Virus record (IMG/VR): IMGVR_UViG_3300010397_000036
Location: 1-39,053 of that record
DNA length: 39,053 nucleotides
Reading direction: 5' to 3' (one strand)
Source: a virus
The notes under the pieces are model-generated. The model was not told the DNA's origin and did not search any database. It saw only the letters and a program-made list of their open reading frames with translations. The number at the start of each line of letters is the position of its first letter. Within the stretch, counting starts at the first letter, position 1. Below, piece by piece: positions 30,071 to 36,181 of the stretch. The position numbers and the translations under genes were made by a program.

Positions 30071-30283
30071 ATGGCCGTCGATGAATTTCGCAAGGCCGCG
30101 CACGAACAAGGCGACCAAGACGACGTCATCCACCGCGAGGTGGAATGTGAAGCGTGCGGCGGAAGCCGCATCGAGGAGGTCTACGTGGGCCATGGCGTAG
30201 TTATTGAGTTTGAATGCGGAGCATGCGCGACCGCATCTCCGACGCCTGACACCGTCCCCGGCGAAAGTGGAGATAAGTCATGA
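30071..30283 (+). CDS. Zinc-ribbon protein (70 aa)
   Basis: VECEACGGSRIEEVYVGHG, then FECGACATAS: two CxxC knuckles about 20 residues apart, typical of zinc ribbons. A disordered Thr/Pro/Ser tail follows. Overlaps the next start by ATGA. Confidence 0.65.
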   Translation: MAVDEFRKAAHEQGDQDDVIHREVECEACGGSRIEEVYVGHGVVIEFECGACATASPTPDTVPGESGDKS

Positions 30284-30660
30284 GTGATCACCCCAGGGCC
30301 GCCGTCTCCGCGCCAAGTAGCGCGGACTGTGCGCCTCGGCGCTGCGGCCTTTGCGGAGAAATCGAGCGTTGCGATTGCTGGTCGCAAGACACTCAGCTTG
30401 AGCCGCCATCCTCGCGCGCAGTCAACACCGCAGGCATCTGGGCCTATCGCGGCTGGCACATCACCAAGGAACCGGACGGCCGGTGGCACGGGTTCAGCGG
30501 CAACTATGACGCCTCGTACGAAGGTCCAGAAGACGGTTGGGTCGATAACAGCGAGAGGGTGGATGGCGCGACGCTGTCGGAAGCCTGTGACGAAATCGAC
30601 GCCTTCATCGAAGAGGGCGAAGAGGCCGAGCGAGCATATGAGGCCCAAGATGCCGAGTAA
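30280..30660 (+). CDS. Early protein with cysteine cluster (126 aa)
   Basis: The first 20 residues (MSDHPRAAVSAPSSADCAP) are a diverged translation of the boundary repeat. Then CGLCGEIERCDCW, a possible metal site, a beta-rich part (WAYRGWHITKEPDGRWHGFS) and an acidic helix end (IDAFIEEGEEAERAYEAQDA). Confidence 0.6.
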   Translation: MSDHPRAAVSAPSSADCAPRRCGLCGEIERCDCWSQDTQLEPPSSRAVNTAGIWAYRGWHITKEPDGRWHGFSGNYDASYEGPEDGWVDNSERVDGATLSEACDEIDAFIEEGEEAERAYEAQDAE

Positions 30661-30934
30661 CCGCGTGAATAATCGGGGCGTCCCCAAGTCTCTGGCGGGC
30701 GTTCCCGTCGACCGTATGACGCTGGAGCGCATCAAGCTTCGGGTGCAGAGAATCTTACCCCCACGACCGCTTGAGCGGCCGATAAGCGACTTGCTCGCCG
30801 CCGCCTACATGGCCGGGATCGTTGATGGAGCTTCTGGCCAGCGAGCAATTACCGATGGCCCTCTTGGGGGTCAAGACGGGCAACTCCGGGACGATCTAAA
30901 TCCCGTCGCCACCCCTACTCTAGGGGAGGGCTGA
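30638..30934 (+). CDS. Early protein ending in boundary-repeat sequence (98 aa)
   Basis: The start may be ATG 30638 or 30650. Both overlap the previous gene; the 216-aa frame from 30284 is not real. The core RMTLERIKLRVQRILPPRPL and AAAYMAGIVDGASGQ is helical. The last 30 residues (TDGPLGGQDGQLRDDLNP and onward) are repeat-derived, as in the 204-aa protein. Confidence 0.6.
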   Translation: MRPKMPSNRVNNRGVPKSLAGVPVDRMTLERIKLRVQRILPPRPLERPISDLLAAAYMAGIVDGASGQRAITDGPLGGQDGQLRDDLNPVATPTLGEG

Positions 30935-30938
30935 GACA
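30854..30938 (+). repeat. Boundary repeat copy 4 (forward orientation)
   Basis: GATGGCCCTCTTGGGGGTCA then AGACGGG, CCGGGACGA, and the perfect hairpin CCCCTA (30912-30917) / TAGGGG (30921-30926), then GGGCTGAGACA directly before the next ATG. Same order and spacing idea as copy 2. Confidence 0.65.
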
Positions 30939-31175
30939 ATGGCCGGGAAGACGCTGGAACTCCTCAAGCTCGTCGCGGCCGGTGGAAGTAGCCTGTCATA
31001 CGAGGACTACCCTGACGATCCCGCCATGCAGTTTGTCGATGACGGTGAACCCGACACGCTGAACGCCACCATAGACGCTGGCCTCCTACTGTGGAGCCAC
31101 GACAGCAGCAGCGACACCAGCTTCCTGAGACTGTCGAGCGCCGGCCGCCAAGCCCTCACCCAGGAGCAGAGCTAA
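30939..31175 (+). CDS. Small early protein (78 aa)
   Basis: The product has LELLKLVAAGGSSLSYEDYP and a C-terminal winged-helix-like ending (FLRLSSAGRQALTQ), as in small regulators where a helix follows a beta-wing. Its ribosome site (GGGGAGGG) is part of the repeat hairpin. Stop overlaps the HNH start (TAATG). Confidence 0.55.
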   Translation: MAGKTLELLKLVAAGGSSLSYEDYPDDPAMQFVDDGEPDTLNATIDAGLLLWSHDSSSDTSFLRLSSAGRQALTQEQS

Positions 31176-31588
31176 TGGCTGGGAAGCTGACGAAGGCGCA
31201 GCGGGCGCAGGTGTTCGCGATGTTCGATGGCCGTTGCGCCTACTGCGGGTGCGAGCTTGGGAAGGGTTGGCACGCAGACCATTTCGATCCCGTCATTCGC
31301 GTCATGACGACGGGCCATCGGGAGGACGGCTTTCACCAACTCCATCCCGAGCGGAACACCTTCGAAAACTACCGTCCGTCGTGCCCGCCCTGCAACATCG
31401 ACAAGCACCGGATGACGCTGGAGCGCTGGCGCGAATGGCTAGGCGTGCGGTTAGAGGCCCTGAAAAAGCAAGCCGGTTTCAAGCTGCTCTCGGCCCATGG
31501 CTTGATCGCTGAGACCGGCTTGCCTGTCGTCTTCTATTTCGAACGGCTCAACGCCGGCCGCGCCGCTCTTGAAGCCAAGGAGGACTGA
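31175..31588 (+). CDS. HNH endonuclease (137 aa)
   Basis: ATG 31175 overlaps the previous stop. CAYCGCELGKGWHADHFDPV supplies the CxxC and the H of the HNH core, followed by N-T-F-E-N and SCPPCNIDK with the second zinc pair and a C-terminal helix WREWLGVRLEALKKQ. It cuts DNA as a free-standing or homing nuclease. Position near the end of the early transcript is a common site for such genes. Confidence 0.85.
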   Translation: MAGKLTKAQRAQVFAMFDGRCAYCGCELGKGWHADHFDPVIRVMTTGHREDGFHQLHPERNTFENYRPSCPPCNIDKHRMTLERWREWLGVRLEALKKQAGFKLLSAHGLIAETGLPVVFYFERLNAGRAALEAKED

Positions 31589-31591
31589 CCC

Positions 31592-31834
31592 ATGACCCTA
31601 GACAGCACCCCCGATAGCGCCGGGTGGATCGAATGGAGGGGCGGGGAGTGTCCGGTGGGGCCTCAAGCGAAGGTCCGCGTTCGCTATAACTGCGGCGAGG
31701 TCAGCAAGTGGTTAGCCGCGAAGTTCTTCCCGTGGTCATGGCGCGCGGACGCTCCCGGCTACAACGTTCGAGCCTATCAAGCCAAGGGGCTTGCCCGCGC
31801 CCTTCTCGGTTCGGAGGGGCGAGACGATGGGTGA
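31592..31834 (+). CDS. Conserved small early protein (80 aa)
   Basis: WIEWRGGECPVGPQAKVRVR, then a Trp-rich strand (FFPWSWRADAPGYNVRAYQ) is the pattern of a widespread phage protein of unknown function with a small beta fold. Confidence 0.65.
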   Translation: MTLDSTPDSAGWIEWRGGECPVGPQAKVRVRYNCGEVSKWLAAKFFPWSWRADAPGYNVRAYQAKGLARALLGSEGRDDG

Positions 31835-31994
31835 CGCCGCCGAGCAACTTCGCGCACTTCTGGCGGAGTCTGAAGGCCGCAACCCCGGTCTTCAACTTCG
31901 GGCAGCAGCGCCTCAAATCAGGGCCGTTTTGAGGCGTCTGGACCGGCTTGAAGCCGCCCTCCAAGCCCAAGGGGAGAAGACCCCCGATGACTGA
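31827..31994 (+). CDS. Last early protein (55 aa)
   Basis: ATG 31827 with GGAGGGG 10 bases upstream. The product is helical and charged (DAAEQLRALLAESEGRNPGL, then VLRRLDRLEAALQAQ). Its stop lies in the loop of the convergent terminator. Confidence 0.55.
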   Translation: MGDAAEQLRALLAESEGRNPGLQLRAAAPQIRAVLRRLDRLEAALQAQGEKTPDD

Positions 31995-32006
31995 GCACCG
32001 GGGGTC
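31979..32006. terminator. Hairpin at the convergent point of early and late transcripts
   Basis: A perfect 8-bp stem (GACCCCCG 31979-31986 with CGGGGGTC 31999-32006) surrounds 12 bases. It lies exactly between the stop of the last rightward gene and the end of the last leftward gene. It lacks a T-tract, so it may act from both sides by stability or with Rho. Confidence 0.6.
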
Positions 32007-32013
32007 GATGGGC

Positions 32014-32370
32014 CTAGGCGTTGGCGGCGGCGATCACCGACGCCAACGTGTCGGTCACGTGGATGACGGTGGAAGTACCGGACCAATTGAGGGTCAGATC
32101 CGTTTGACCCAGGTTGTTGACATGGCCGTTGTTGATCCGCGCGGCATTCACGCCCCGGTTATTGCCGTCCGTCGTGGTCACCGGGATCAGCCGGACGCCG
32201 TCGACATTGGCCAGGGTGATAACTTCGGCGACCGTCTTGACGGTGTTGAAGGAGGTCGACCCGCCACCGTTGTTGTAGGCCACGGCGCAACTACCGTCAC
32301 CATTGGTGGTGAGCATGACGATGTCGGCGACACCGATGGGACGTTCGGGCAGTTCGATGATGTTGGGCAT
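32014..32370 (-). CDS. Probable virion-associated small protein (118 aa), paralogue of the 34826 gene
   Basis: Beta-rich with Asn/Thr/Gly-rich loops. The C-terminus (STVIHVTDTLASVIAAANA) matches that of the 68-aa protein (TITYHVVETVDALITAINA): a strand, V-T/E-T and a final helix. This strand-helix end also recalls FlbD-like small proteins. It is last on the late transcript, GAGGATTCCC before the ATG. A decoration or head-fibre role is possible. Confidence 0.55.
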   Translation of the reverse strand: MPNIIELPERPIGVADIVMLTTNGDGSCAVAYNNGGGSTSFNTVKTVAEVITLANVDGVRLIPVTTTDGNNRGVNAARINNGHVNNLGQTDLTLNWSGTSTVIHVTDTLASVIAAANA

Positions 32371-32430
32371 GGGAATCCTCGGGGAATGCGCTCATTCGGC
32401 GCGGGCGAAAAACTAGCCTAGGTTGTTGTG

Positions 32431-32452
32431 GCGCTCAAGCCGAGGCGAGCGC
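32431..32452 (-). terminator. Hairpin after the lysis cassette
   Basis: GCGCTC and GAGCGC (6 bp, 10-base loop) followed on the minus strand by CCACAACAACC and, later, GTTTTTC. A weak attenuator between lysis genes and the final late gene is possible. The rest of 32371-32466 shows nothing else. Confidence 0.35.
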
Positions 32453-32466
32453 GTATCGTGAAAACT

Positions 32467-32763
32467 TCATCGTTTAGAGCACCATCGCTGGACGGATCGA
32501 AGGCGCTCGGTCTTGGTCCGATTGTCGCGCCCAAACTCGCTAAGCCAGGTCGCGTAAGCCGCCACGGCGCTCTTTTCGGTCGGAGTAACAGGCGCGGGGA
32601 ATCCAGCGTTGTCAGGCATTTTGGGGGGCTCCTCTACAGTTGCACTCGCTTCGGTAGGACAGGCGACCGGCGCGACGGTGAGCGGCGGCCTATTGCTCGA
32701 CCAAACCCCGCAGGACGCTAGCGGGAATGAGAGCGCGAGTACCGTCAGCTTTCGCAGGAACAT
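32467..32763 (-). CDS. Outer-membrane spanin (Rz1-like lipoprotein)
   Basis: The product has 98 aa. A signal peptide (MFLRKLTVLALSFPLASCGV) ends in the lipobox LASC, so Cys18 would be lipidated. Pro-rich middle, as usual for Rz1. It overlaps the inner-membrane spanin gene by 74 bases in another frame, the classic Rz/Rz1 arrangement. With Rz it disrupts the outer membrane in the last lysis step. Confidence 0.8.
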   Translation of the reverse strand: MFLRKLTVLALSFPLASCGVWSSNRPPLTVAPVACPTEASATVEEPPKMPDNAGFPAPVTPTEKSAVAAYATWLSEFGRDNRTKTERLRSVQRWCSKR

Positions 32764-33043
32764 TGATCACCCGTTCGATGGTTCGGCCGGCCTTAAGCGC
32801 TTGCTGATAGTCGGCCGTGCAGGAAGTGGCGAGCGTAGCGTATGACGCCGTCGCGGCCTTCTGGTCGTCTTTGCGAAAAGATTCGCTGGCGCGATAGGCG
32901 TTGAGGTTGGTTTGAGCCTGGGCGCGAGCCGTAACGAGATCGGCCTTGGCGTGGTTGAGGCGGAGCGTCTGAATCCCCCCCACGGCAATCGCGGACGCCA
33001 AAGCGATGCCTGCGGCTCCGTATAGATAGGGCGTGAGGATCAT
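32690..33043 (-). CDS. Inner-membrane spanin (Rz-like)
   Basis: The product has 117 aa. An N-terminal membrane anchor (LYGAAGIALASAIAVGGI), then a periplasmic coiled-coil-like helix (LVTARAQAQTNLNAYRASES). It overlaps the lysozyme stop by four bases and the Rz1 gene out of frame. Function as for Rz/Rz1 pairs. Confidence 0.8.
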   Translation of the reverse strand: MILTPYLYGAAGIALASAIAVGGIQTLRLNHAKADLVTARAQAQTNLNAYRASESFRKDDQKAATASYATLATSCTADYQQALKAGRTIERVINVPAKADGTRALIPASVLRGLVEQ

Positions 33044-33777
33044 CGGCGTTGCTGCCTCTTGCTGATCCAGGTTAGCACGAGAACAGCTATCGCCGCCATC
33101 GCCCCCAGTGTCGCAAGCACGGTGACGATCTTCTGAACGATCTCGCTCTTATCCTGATATGGCGCTACAGCGGCGGTGAGCTGACTGACGGCCACCGGGA
33201 CGCCCGTGGCGGCGGCTGTGATGGCCGTGATGATGGTGGCGGACTTCTGGGGCGGAACGGGATCCGTGGGCGTTGGTGGGGTGTCTATGGAGCGGGAAAC
33301 GGCGCTCGACATCGGCTCGTCCGTGGAGCCGGGTTCCTCCGTTGACCAGAGCTGTATTTCAGCGGCGCGGCGATTGACAAGGCCTTGGATCTTGCGACCG
33401 TTGGCGTTGACGAACTTGATCATCTCGCCAGGGACCTGATCGAACTGACGGCTCTTGAGTCGCTTCCAGATCGTCCAAGAGGGGTTGGCTCCAAGATTGA
33501 ACACGAAGGACAACAGTGCCGCGTACTGATTTTCGGTCAGGTCATCGACCACGTCACCGATGCGCATACGCAGTCGCCCCGCCGCCGTCACTAGATCATG
33601 ACGCAGCAATTCCATGGCCCTGGCGCGAGTGATCTTGTCGCCTGGCTTGACGCTGGCGGCGTGCCCCACGCCGATGGTCCAAGGATCACCACCAGTGGCG
33701 GGATCGGCGTAGGCCGTCAGCTTGACGCCCTCAACCTTGGCGATGAAGTCGACCGCGACTTGAGGAATCTCACGCAC
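33040..33777 (-). CDS. Endolysin, GH24 lysozyme with C-terminal membrane domain
   Basis: The product has 245 aa. Residues 1-146 are a T4/P21-type lysozyme: Glu16 in AKVEGVKL, Asp25 in AYADP and Thr34 in PWTIGVGH form the E-8-D-n-T triad, followed by NQYAALLSFVFNLG. A Pro/Ser/Thr linker (147-177) leads to one weak and one strong membrane span (about 180-205 and 214-238) and a basic end (SKRQQRR). Most endolysins lack such a tail. It would anchor the enzyme until membrane depolarisation, or act holin-like. Confidence 0.88.
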   Translation of the reverse strand: MREIPQVAVDFIAKVEGVKLTAYADPATGGDPWTIGVGHAASVKPGDKITRARAMELLRHDLVTAAGRLRMRIGDVVDDLTENQYAALLSFVFNLGANPSWTIWKRLKSRQFDQVPGEMIKFVNANGRKIQGLVNRRAAEIQLWSTEEPGSTDEPMSSAVSRSIDTPPTPTDPVPPQKSATIITAITAAATGVPVAVSQLTAAVAPYQDKSEIVQKIVTVLATLGAMAAIAVLVLTWISKRQQRR

Positions 33778-33786
33778 ACGAACCTC

Positions 33787-34128
33787 CTAGTGCTTGAACA
33801 GCTTCCCGATGGTGTCGCTCGTCAGCCACCAGAAGGCCGCCATGAACAGCGTGGCGGTGGCCATGGCTCCCGCGCCGTAGCGAAGCCAGCCGTCCGTCGT
33901 TCGCTTCCACACCTCCAGACGCATCACACGGCCTGTAAGGCCGCGCCCAATCGGTGCGCCTTTCTCATCTAGATCCTCCGAACCCAGGATCTTCATGACC
34001 TGCTCATGGCGCTCGCGCGACAGATCGTGAAGCTTGGCGACTTCGGCCTCAACGCGCTGTTGCGACAGGATGTAGAGATCAAGCCTCGGGTCGAGCGTGG
34101 GTTTTCTCGGCGTCCGTGGCGCGGTCAT
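33787..34128 (-). CDS. Probable holin or lysis-associated membrane protein (113 aa)
   Basis: The first 85 residues are soluble and helical (SQQRVEAEVAKLHDLSRERH), then one span (YGAGAMATATLFMAAFWWLT) and a short basic tail. It lies directly upstream of the lysozyme, where holins usually are. Type III-like single-span holin or an accessory protein. Confidence 0.55.
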   Translation of the reverse strand: MTAPRTPRKPTLDPRLDLYILSQQRVEAEVAKLHDLSRERHEQVMKILGSEDLDEKGAPIGRGLTGRVMRLEVWKRTTDGWLRYGAGAMATATLFMAAFWWLTSDTIGKLFKH

Positions 34129-34622
34129 TGCTGAGCGCCCGCCTTAGTCTCAGCGCGCCGGCCATCAAGCACAGAATGCAGATAGCGAAGGCCACGGCGT
34201 CCCCCCATTGAGGCGATTGCCAGGCACTCTACAACGTAAGATACATCTAGTCCGGCCCAATAGCGCCACTGCGTCAAAGGGCTGCGGGTTGGAAGGCTGA
34301 GATAGACGACGTGCAGACAAAGCTGCGCCAAAAACGCAAAGGCGAGAGCGATTTTCCATGTCGCCGCCTGTCTCTTATAAAGACGTGTAACGGCGAAGAG
34401 CGCGGTCAAATCCATGACCGCGCTGAAAACGACGGTGTCTGTATCGGTCAGGTGCATGGACTTGACGGTCACGTACAGCAACCACAGCCCACAGATGCCA
34501 AGCCCCGCATAGACGCCGCTAGGGTCAGGATGCGGCTTGCGCCTGGCGAAACTCCACTCAATCACGGTTACTCCCAGCGCTGCCCCTCCCAGGCCACCAT
34601 ATAGATATCCCAGGAGGGTCAC
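34125..34622 (-). CDS. Polytopic membrane protein (165 aa)
   Basis: About five hydrophobic segments: LYGGLGGAALGVTVIEW, YAGLGICGLWLLYVTV, FSAVMDLTALFAVTRLY, IALAFAFLAQLCLHVVYL and YVVECLAIASMGG. Basic tail. Overlaps the 113-aa gene. It may be a holin of unusual size or an antiholin-type partner. No named family recognised. Confidence 0.55.
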   Translation of the reverse strand: MTLLGYLYGGLGGAALGVTVIEWSFARRKPHPDPSGVYAGLGICGLWLLYVTVKSMHLTDTDTVVFSAVMDLTALFAVTRLYKRQAATWKIALAFAFLAQLCLHVVYLSLPTRSPLTQWRYWAGLDVSYVVECLAIASMGGRRGLRYLHSVLDGRRAETKAGAQQ

Positions 34623-34628
34623 CGTCGT

Positions 34629-34817
34629 TTACTCGGCGTTCGGCTTGTCGTCGCCGGAACCACCCGATTCAGTGTGGAACGTGGTTTCGATCAGGCCGAT
34701 TTTCTGGGCGCGGAGCTGCGCTCGATGAAGGTGCTTGTGTAGGCTCTTGGTCGCCACCTCGATGGTGTTGAGGTCTTCGGCGATGGCGGCGGCGAGTTGG
34801 TCATTGGTGAGGTGCAT
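34629..34817 (-). CDS. Small helical protein (62 aa)
   Basis: The product starts MHLTNDQLAAAIAEDLNTIE and is helical with a disordered SGGSGDDKPN tail. AGGAG precedes the ATG. Between decoration-like and lysis genes. Function unknown. Confidence 0.6.
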   Translation of the reverse strand: MHLTNDQLAAAIAEDLNTIEVATKSLHKHLHRAQLRAQKIGLIETTFHTESGGSGDDKPNAE

Positions 34818-34825
34818 TGTGGCTC

Positions 34826-35032
34826 CTAGGCGTTGATGGCGGTGATGAGAGCGTCGACGGTTTCGACCACGTGATAGGTGATCGTGTTCTGACCGGTGTT
34901 GATCTTGACGAGCGACGTCGGGTTTGGATCTGGCGGCACGGCCTCGACGGATTGTATCAACGAGATGGACGACACGACAATGCCGAAGGTGGCGTTTGAG
35001 TTATAGTCCGTTACAGCGATAGCCAAGGCCAT
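34826..35032 (-). CDS. Small probable virion protein (68 aa), FlbD-like end
   Basis: Beta-rich; the end TITYHVVETVDALITAINA matches the C-terminus of the 118-aa protein at 32014. TAGGAGTGG precedes the ATG by 13 bases. Paralogous small decoration or fibre modules are proposed. Confidence 0.6.
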   Translation of the reverse strand: MALAIAVTDYNSNATFGIVVSSISLIQSVEAVPPDPNPTSLVKINTGQNTITYHVVETVDALITAINA

Positions 35033-35056
35033 GATGAAGTCCCCACTCCTAGATTG

Positions 35057-35095
35057 CCGATACGTAAGGCGTATCGGATTGATCAGGCGATCAAT
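35057..35095 (-). terminator. Two adjacent perfect hairpins between small virion genes
   Basis: CCGATACG (35057-35064) pairs with CGTATCGG (35070-35077), 5-base loop; ATTGATC (35078-35084) pairs with GATCAAT (35089-35095), 4-base loop. They touch without spacer and include the stop of the 59-aa gene. No T-tract follows. They may mark an attenuator or an mRNA processing or protection site. Confidence 0.45.
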
Positions 35096-35262
35096 TCATA
35101 AACATGGTCGAATCCCGTGCTGTTCTTGAGCGCAAGGATAGTCCCATAAAGTGTTTGAGCCGGTGCCGGCGCTTCGGTGAAGACCTTGACGTCGGTATAG
35201 GTCGGTTGATCGCCCTGTTGGGCTCCTGGAACGATCTTTTTGATTTGATACTTCGCCATCAT
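35083..35262 (-). CDS. Small probable virion protein (59 aa)
   Basis: Starts MMAKYQIKKIVPGAQQGDQP, or one codon later. Beta-rich ending with GTILALKNSTGFDHVYELIA. It follows the 253-aa gene immediately (stop at 35263). Likely a decoration or head-fibre piece by position. Confidence 0.55.
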   Translation of the reverse strand: MMAKYQIKKIVPGAQQGDQPTYTDVKVFTEAPAPAQTLYGTILALKNSTGFDHVYELIA

Positions 35263-36024
35263 CTAGCTCCCTTGGAAACCTTGCGCGGAAACGCGCGTCG
35301 CCGTGGCGGTGGTGATCATGGCCACAATCATGTCCGTATTGGCGGACCCCTTGAGCGGAACGTCAAAGGTTACAAATTGCGTTGTGGTTTGGGATGCGCC
35401 GACATAGCCTCGCCATAGCACCGTCGAAGCACCGTCCTTGACTACGATTTCCGAAGCTGTGGCGGCCGAGTTGGCGAAAGAAATCCCGGCGCAGTAATTG
35501 CGCACGCCAGCACCGCCCGCCGCGATCATGACCGTGTCGGCCGTGGTCGTCAGCCCCCCCGTGGCGCTGGCGAAGTTCCAAATAGCCGTGCTCAAGGAGC
35601 GCTGCATATTGGTGCCGTTGGTGTCACCGCGTTGGCGCTGCCAGAAATTGTCGCCGCTATAGACAAGTCCGAAGTTTCTGACGTTGAGCGCAATGCCGGT
35701 GACATTGTTCTGAGCGTCCGATTGAGTGCCGGCGGCCTGAACGATCGTCCCGTCCTGAACAGTCAGGAAGGTGGCTCCGCTGCCCGTTCGGCCCATCCAC
35801 CAATCGACACGCTGGCCGGTCGCGGTGTTGCCAGGAAGGCCAGTATTGACAAGACCGCCTACCTTTACGGGGTTTCCGCTATCGGTAGCGCCAGCCGCGA
35901 CATTGCCCTGCACCTGCGATGCTGTCGTGCCAGAACCACCGGTAGGCGTGCCGGTCGACGGATCGACAAGATAGACCGGCTCGCCCGTATTCTGCACGCC
36001 AGTCTGAGGAAGCTGCTTAGGCAT
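35263..36024 (-). CDS. Probable capsid fibre or decoration protein (253 aa)
   Basis: The N-terminus (PKQLPQTGVQNTGEPVYLVD, then GTTASQVQGNVAAGATDSGN) resembles attachment regions of head-fibre proteins. The rest is Ala/Gly/Thr/Val-rich beta with DNFWQRQRGD and a C-terminal domain of strands. AAGGTGG lies upstream. It is distinct from the main tail fibre. Confidence 0.55.
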   Translation of the reverse strand: MPKQLPQTGVQNTGEPVYLVDPSTGTPTGGSGTTASQVQGNVAAGATDSGNPVKVGGLVNTGLPGNTATGQRVDWWMGRTGSGATFLTVQDGTIVQAAGTQSDAQNNVTGIALNVRNFGLVYSGDNFWQRQRGDTNGTNMQRSLSTAIWNFASATGGLTTTADTVMIAAGGAGVRNYCAGISFANSAATASEIVVKDGASTVLWRGYVGASQTTTQFVTFDVPLKGSANTDMIVAMITTATATRVSAQGFQGS

Positions 36025-36073
36025 TTTGGTCCACCTTTTTGACGTTACCTACCACATGCGGTAGGGTGTTTCC

Positions 36074-36181
36074 ATGCGACGCATACTGGCTGAAATCACC
36101 TGGGCGACGGTCTTTCTGGCGATCATCCTGCCGGCCTGGTGCTTCGGCGACTGGCTGGCGCATCTTATCGTTCCCCGCTAG
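36074..36181 (+). CDS. Possible membrane micropeptide (35 aa) on the opposite strand
   Basis: MRRILAEITWATVFLAIILP continues AWCFGDWLAHLIVPR, a plausible transmembrane peptide in a 140-base gap of the late transcript. A 6-bp hairpin (CCTACC/GGTAGG) lies just upstream. No good ribosome site, and it would be the only rightward gene in the late region. Confidence 0.3.
   Translation: MRRILAEITWATVFLAIILPAWCFGDWLAHLIVPR

Noticed and set aside
30284-30934. 216-aa frame including the 98-aa early gene
   Set aside because: The first half is Arg/Thr/Pro-rich shadow of the 126-aa gene. Only the part from 30638 has a coupled start.
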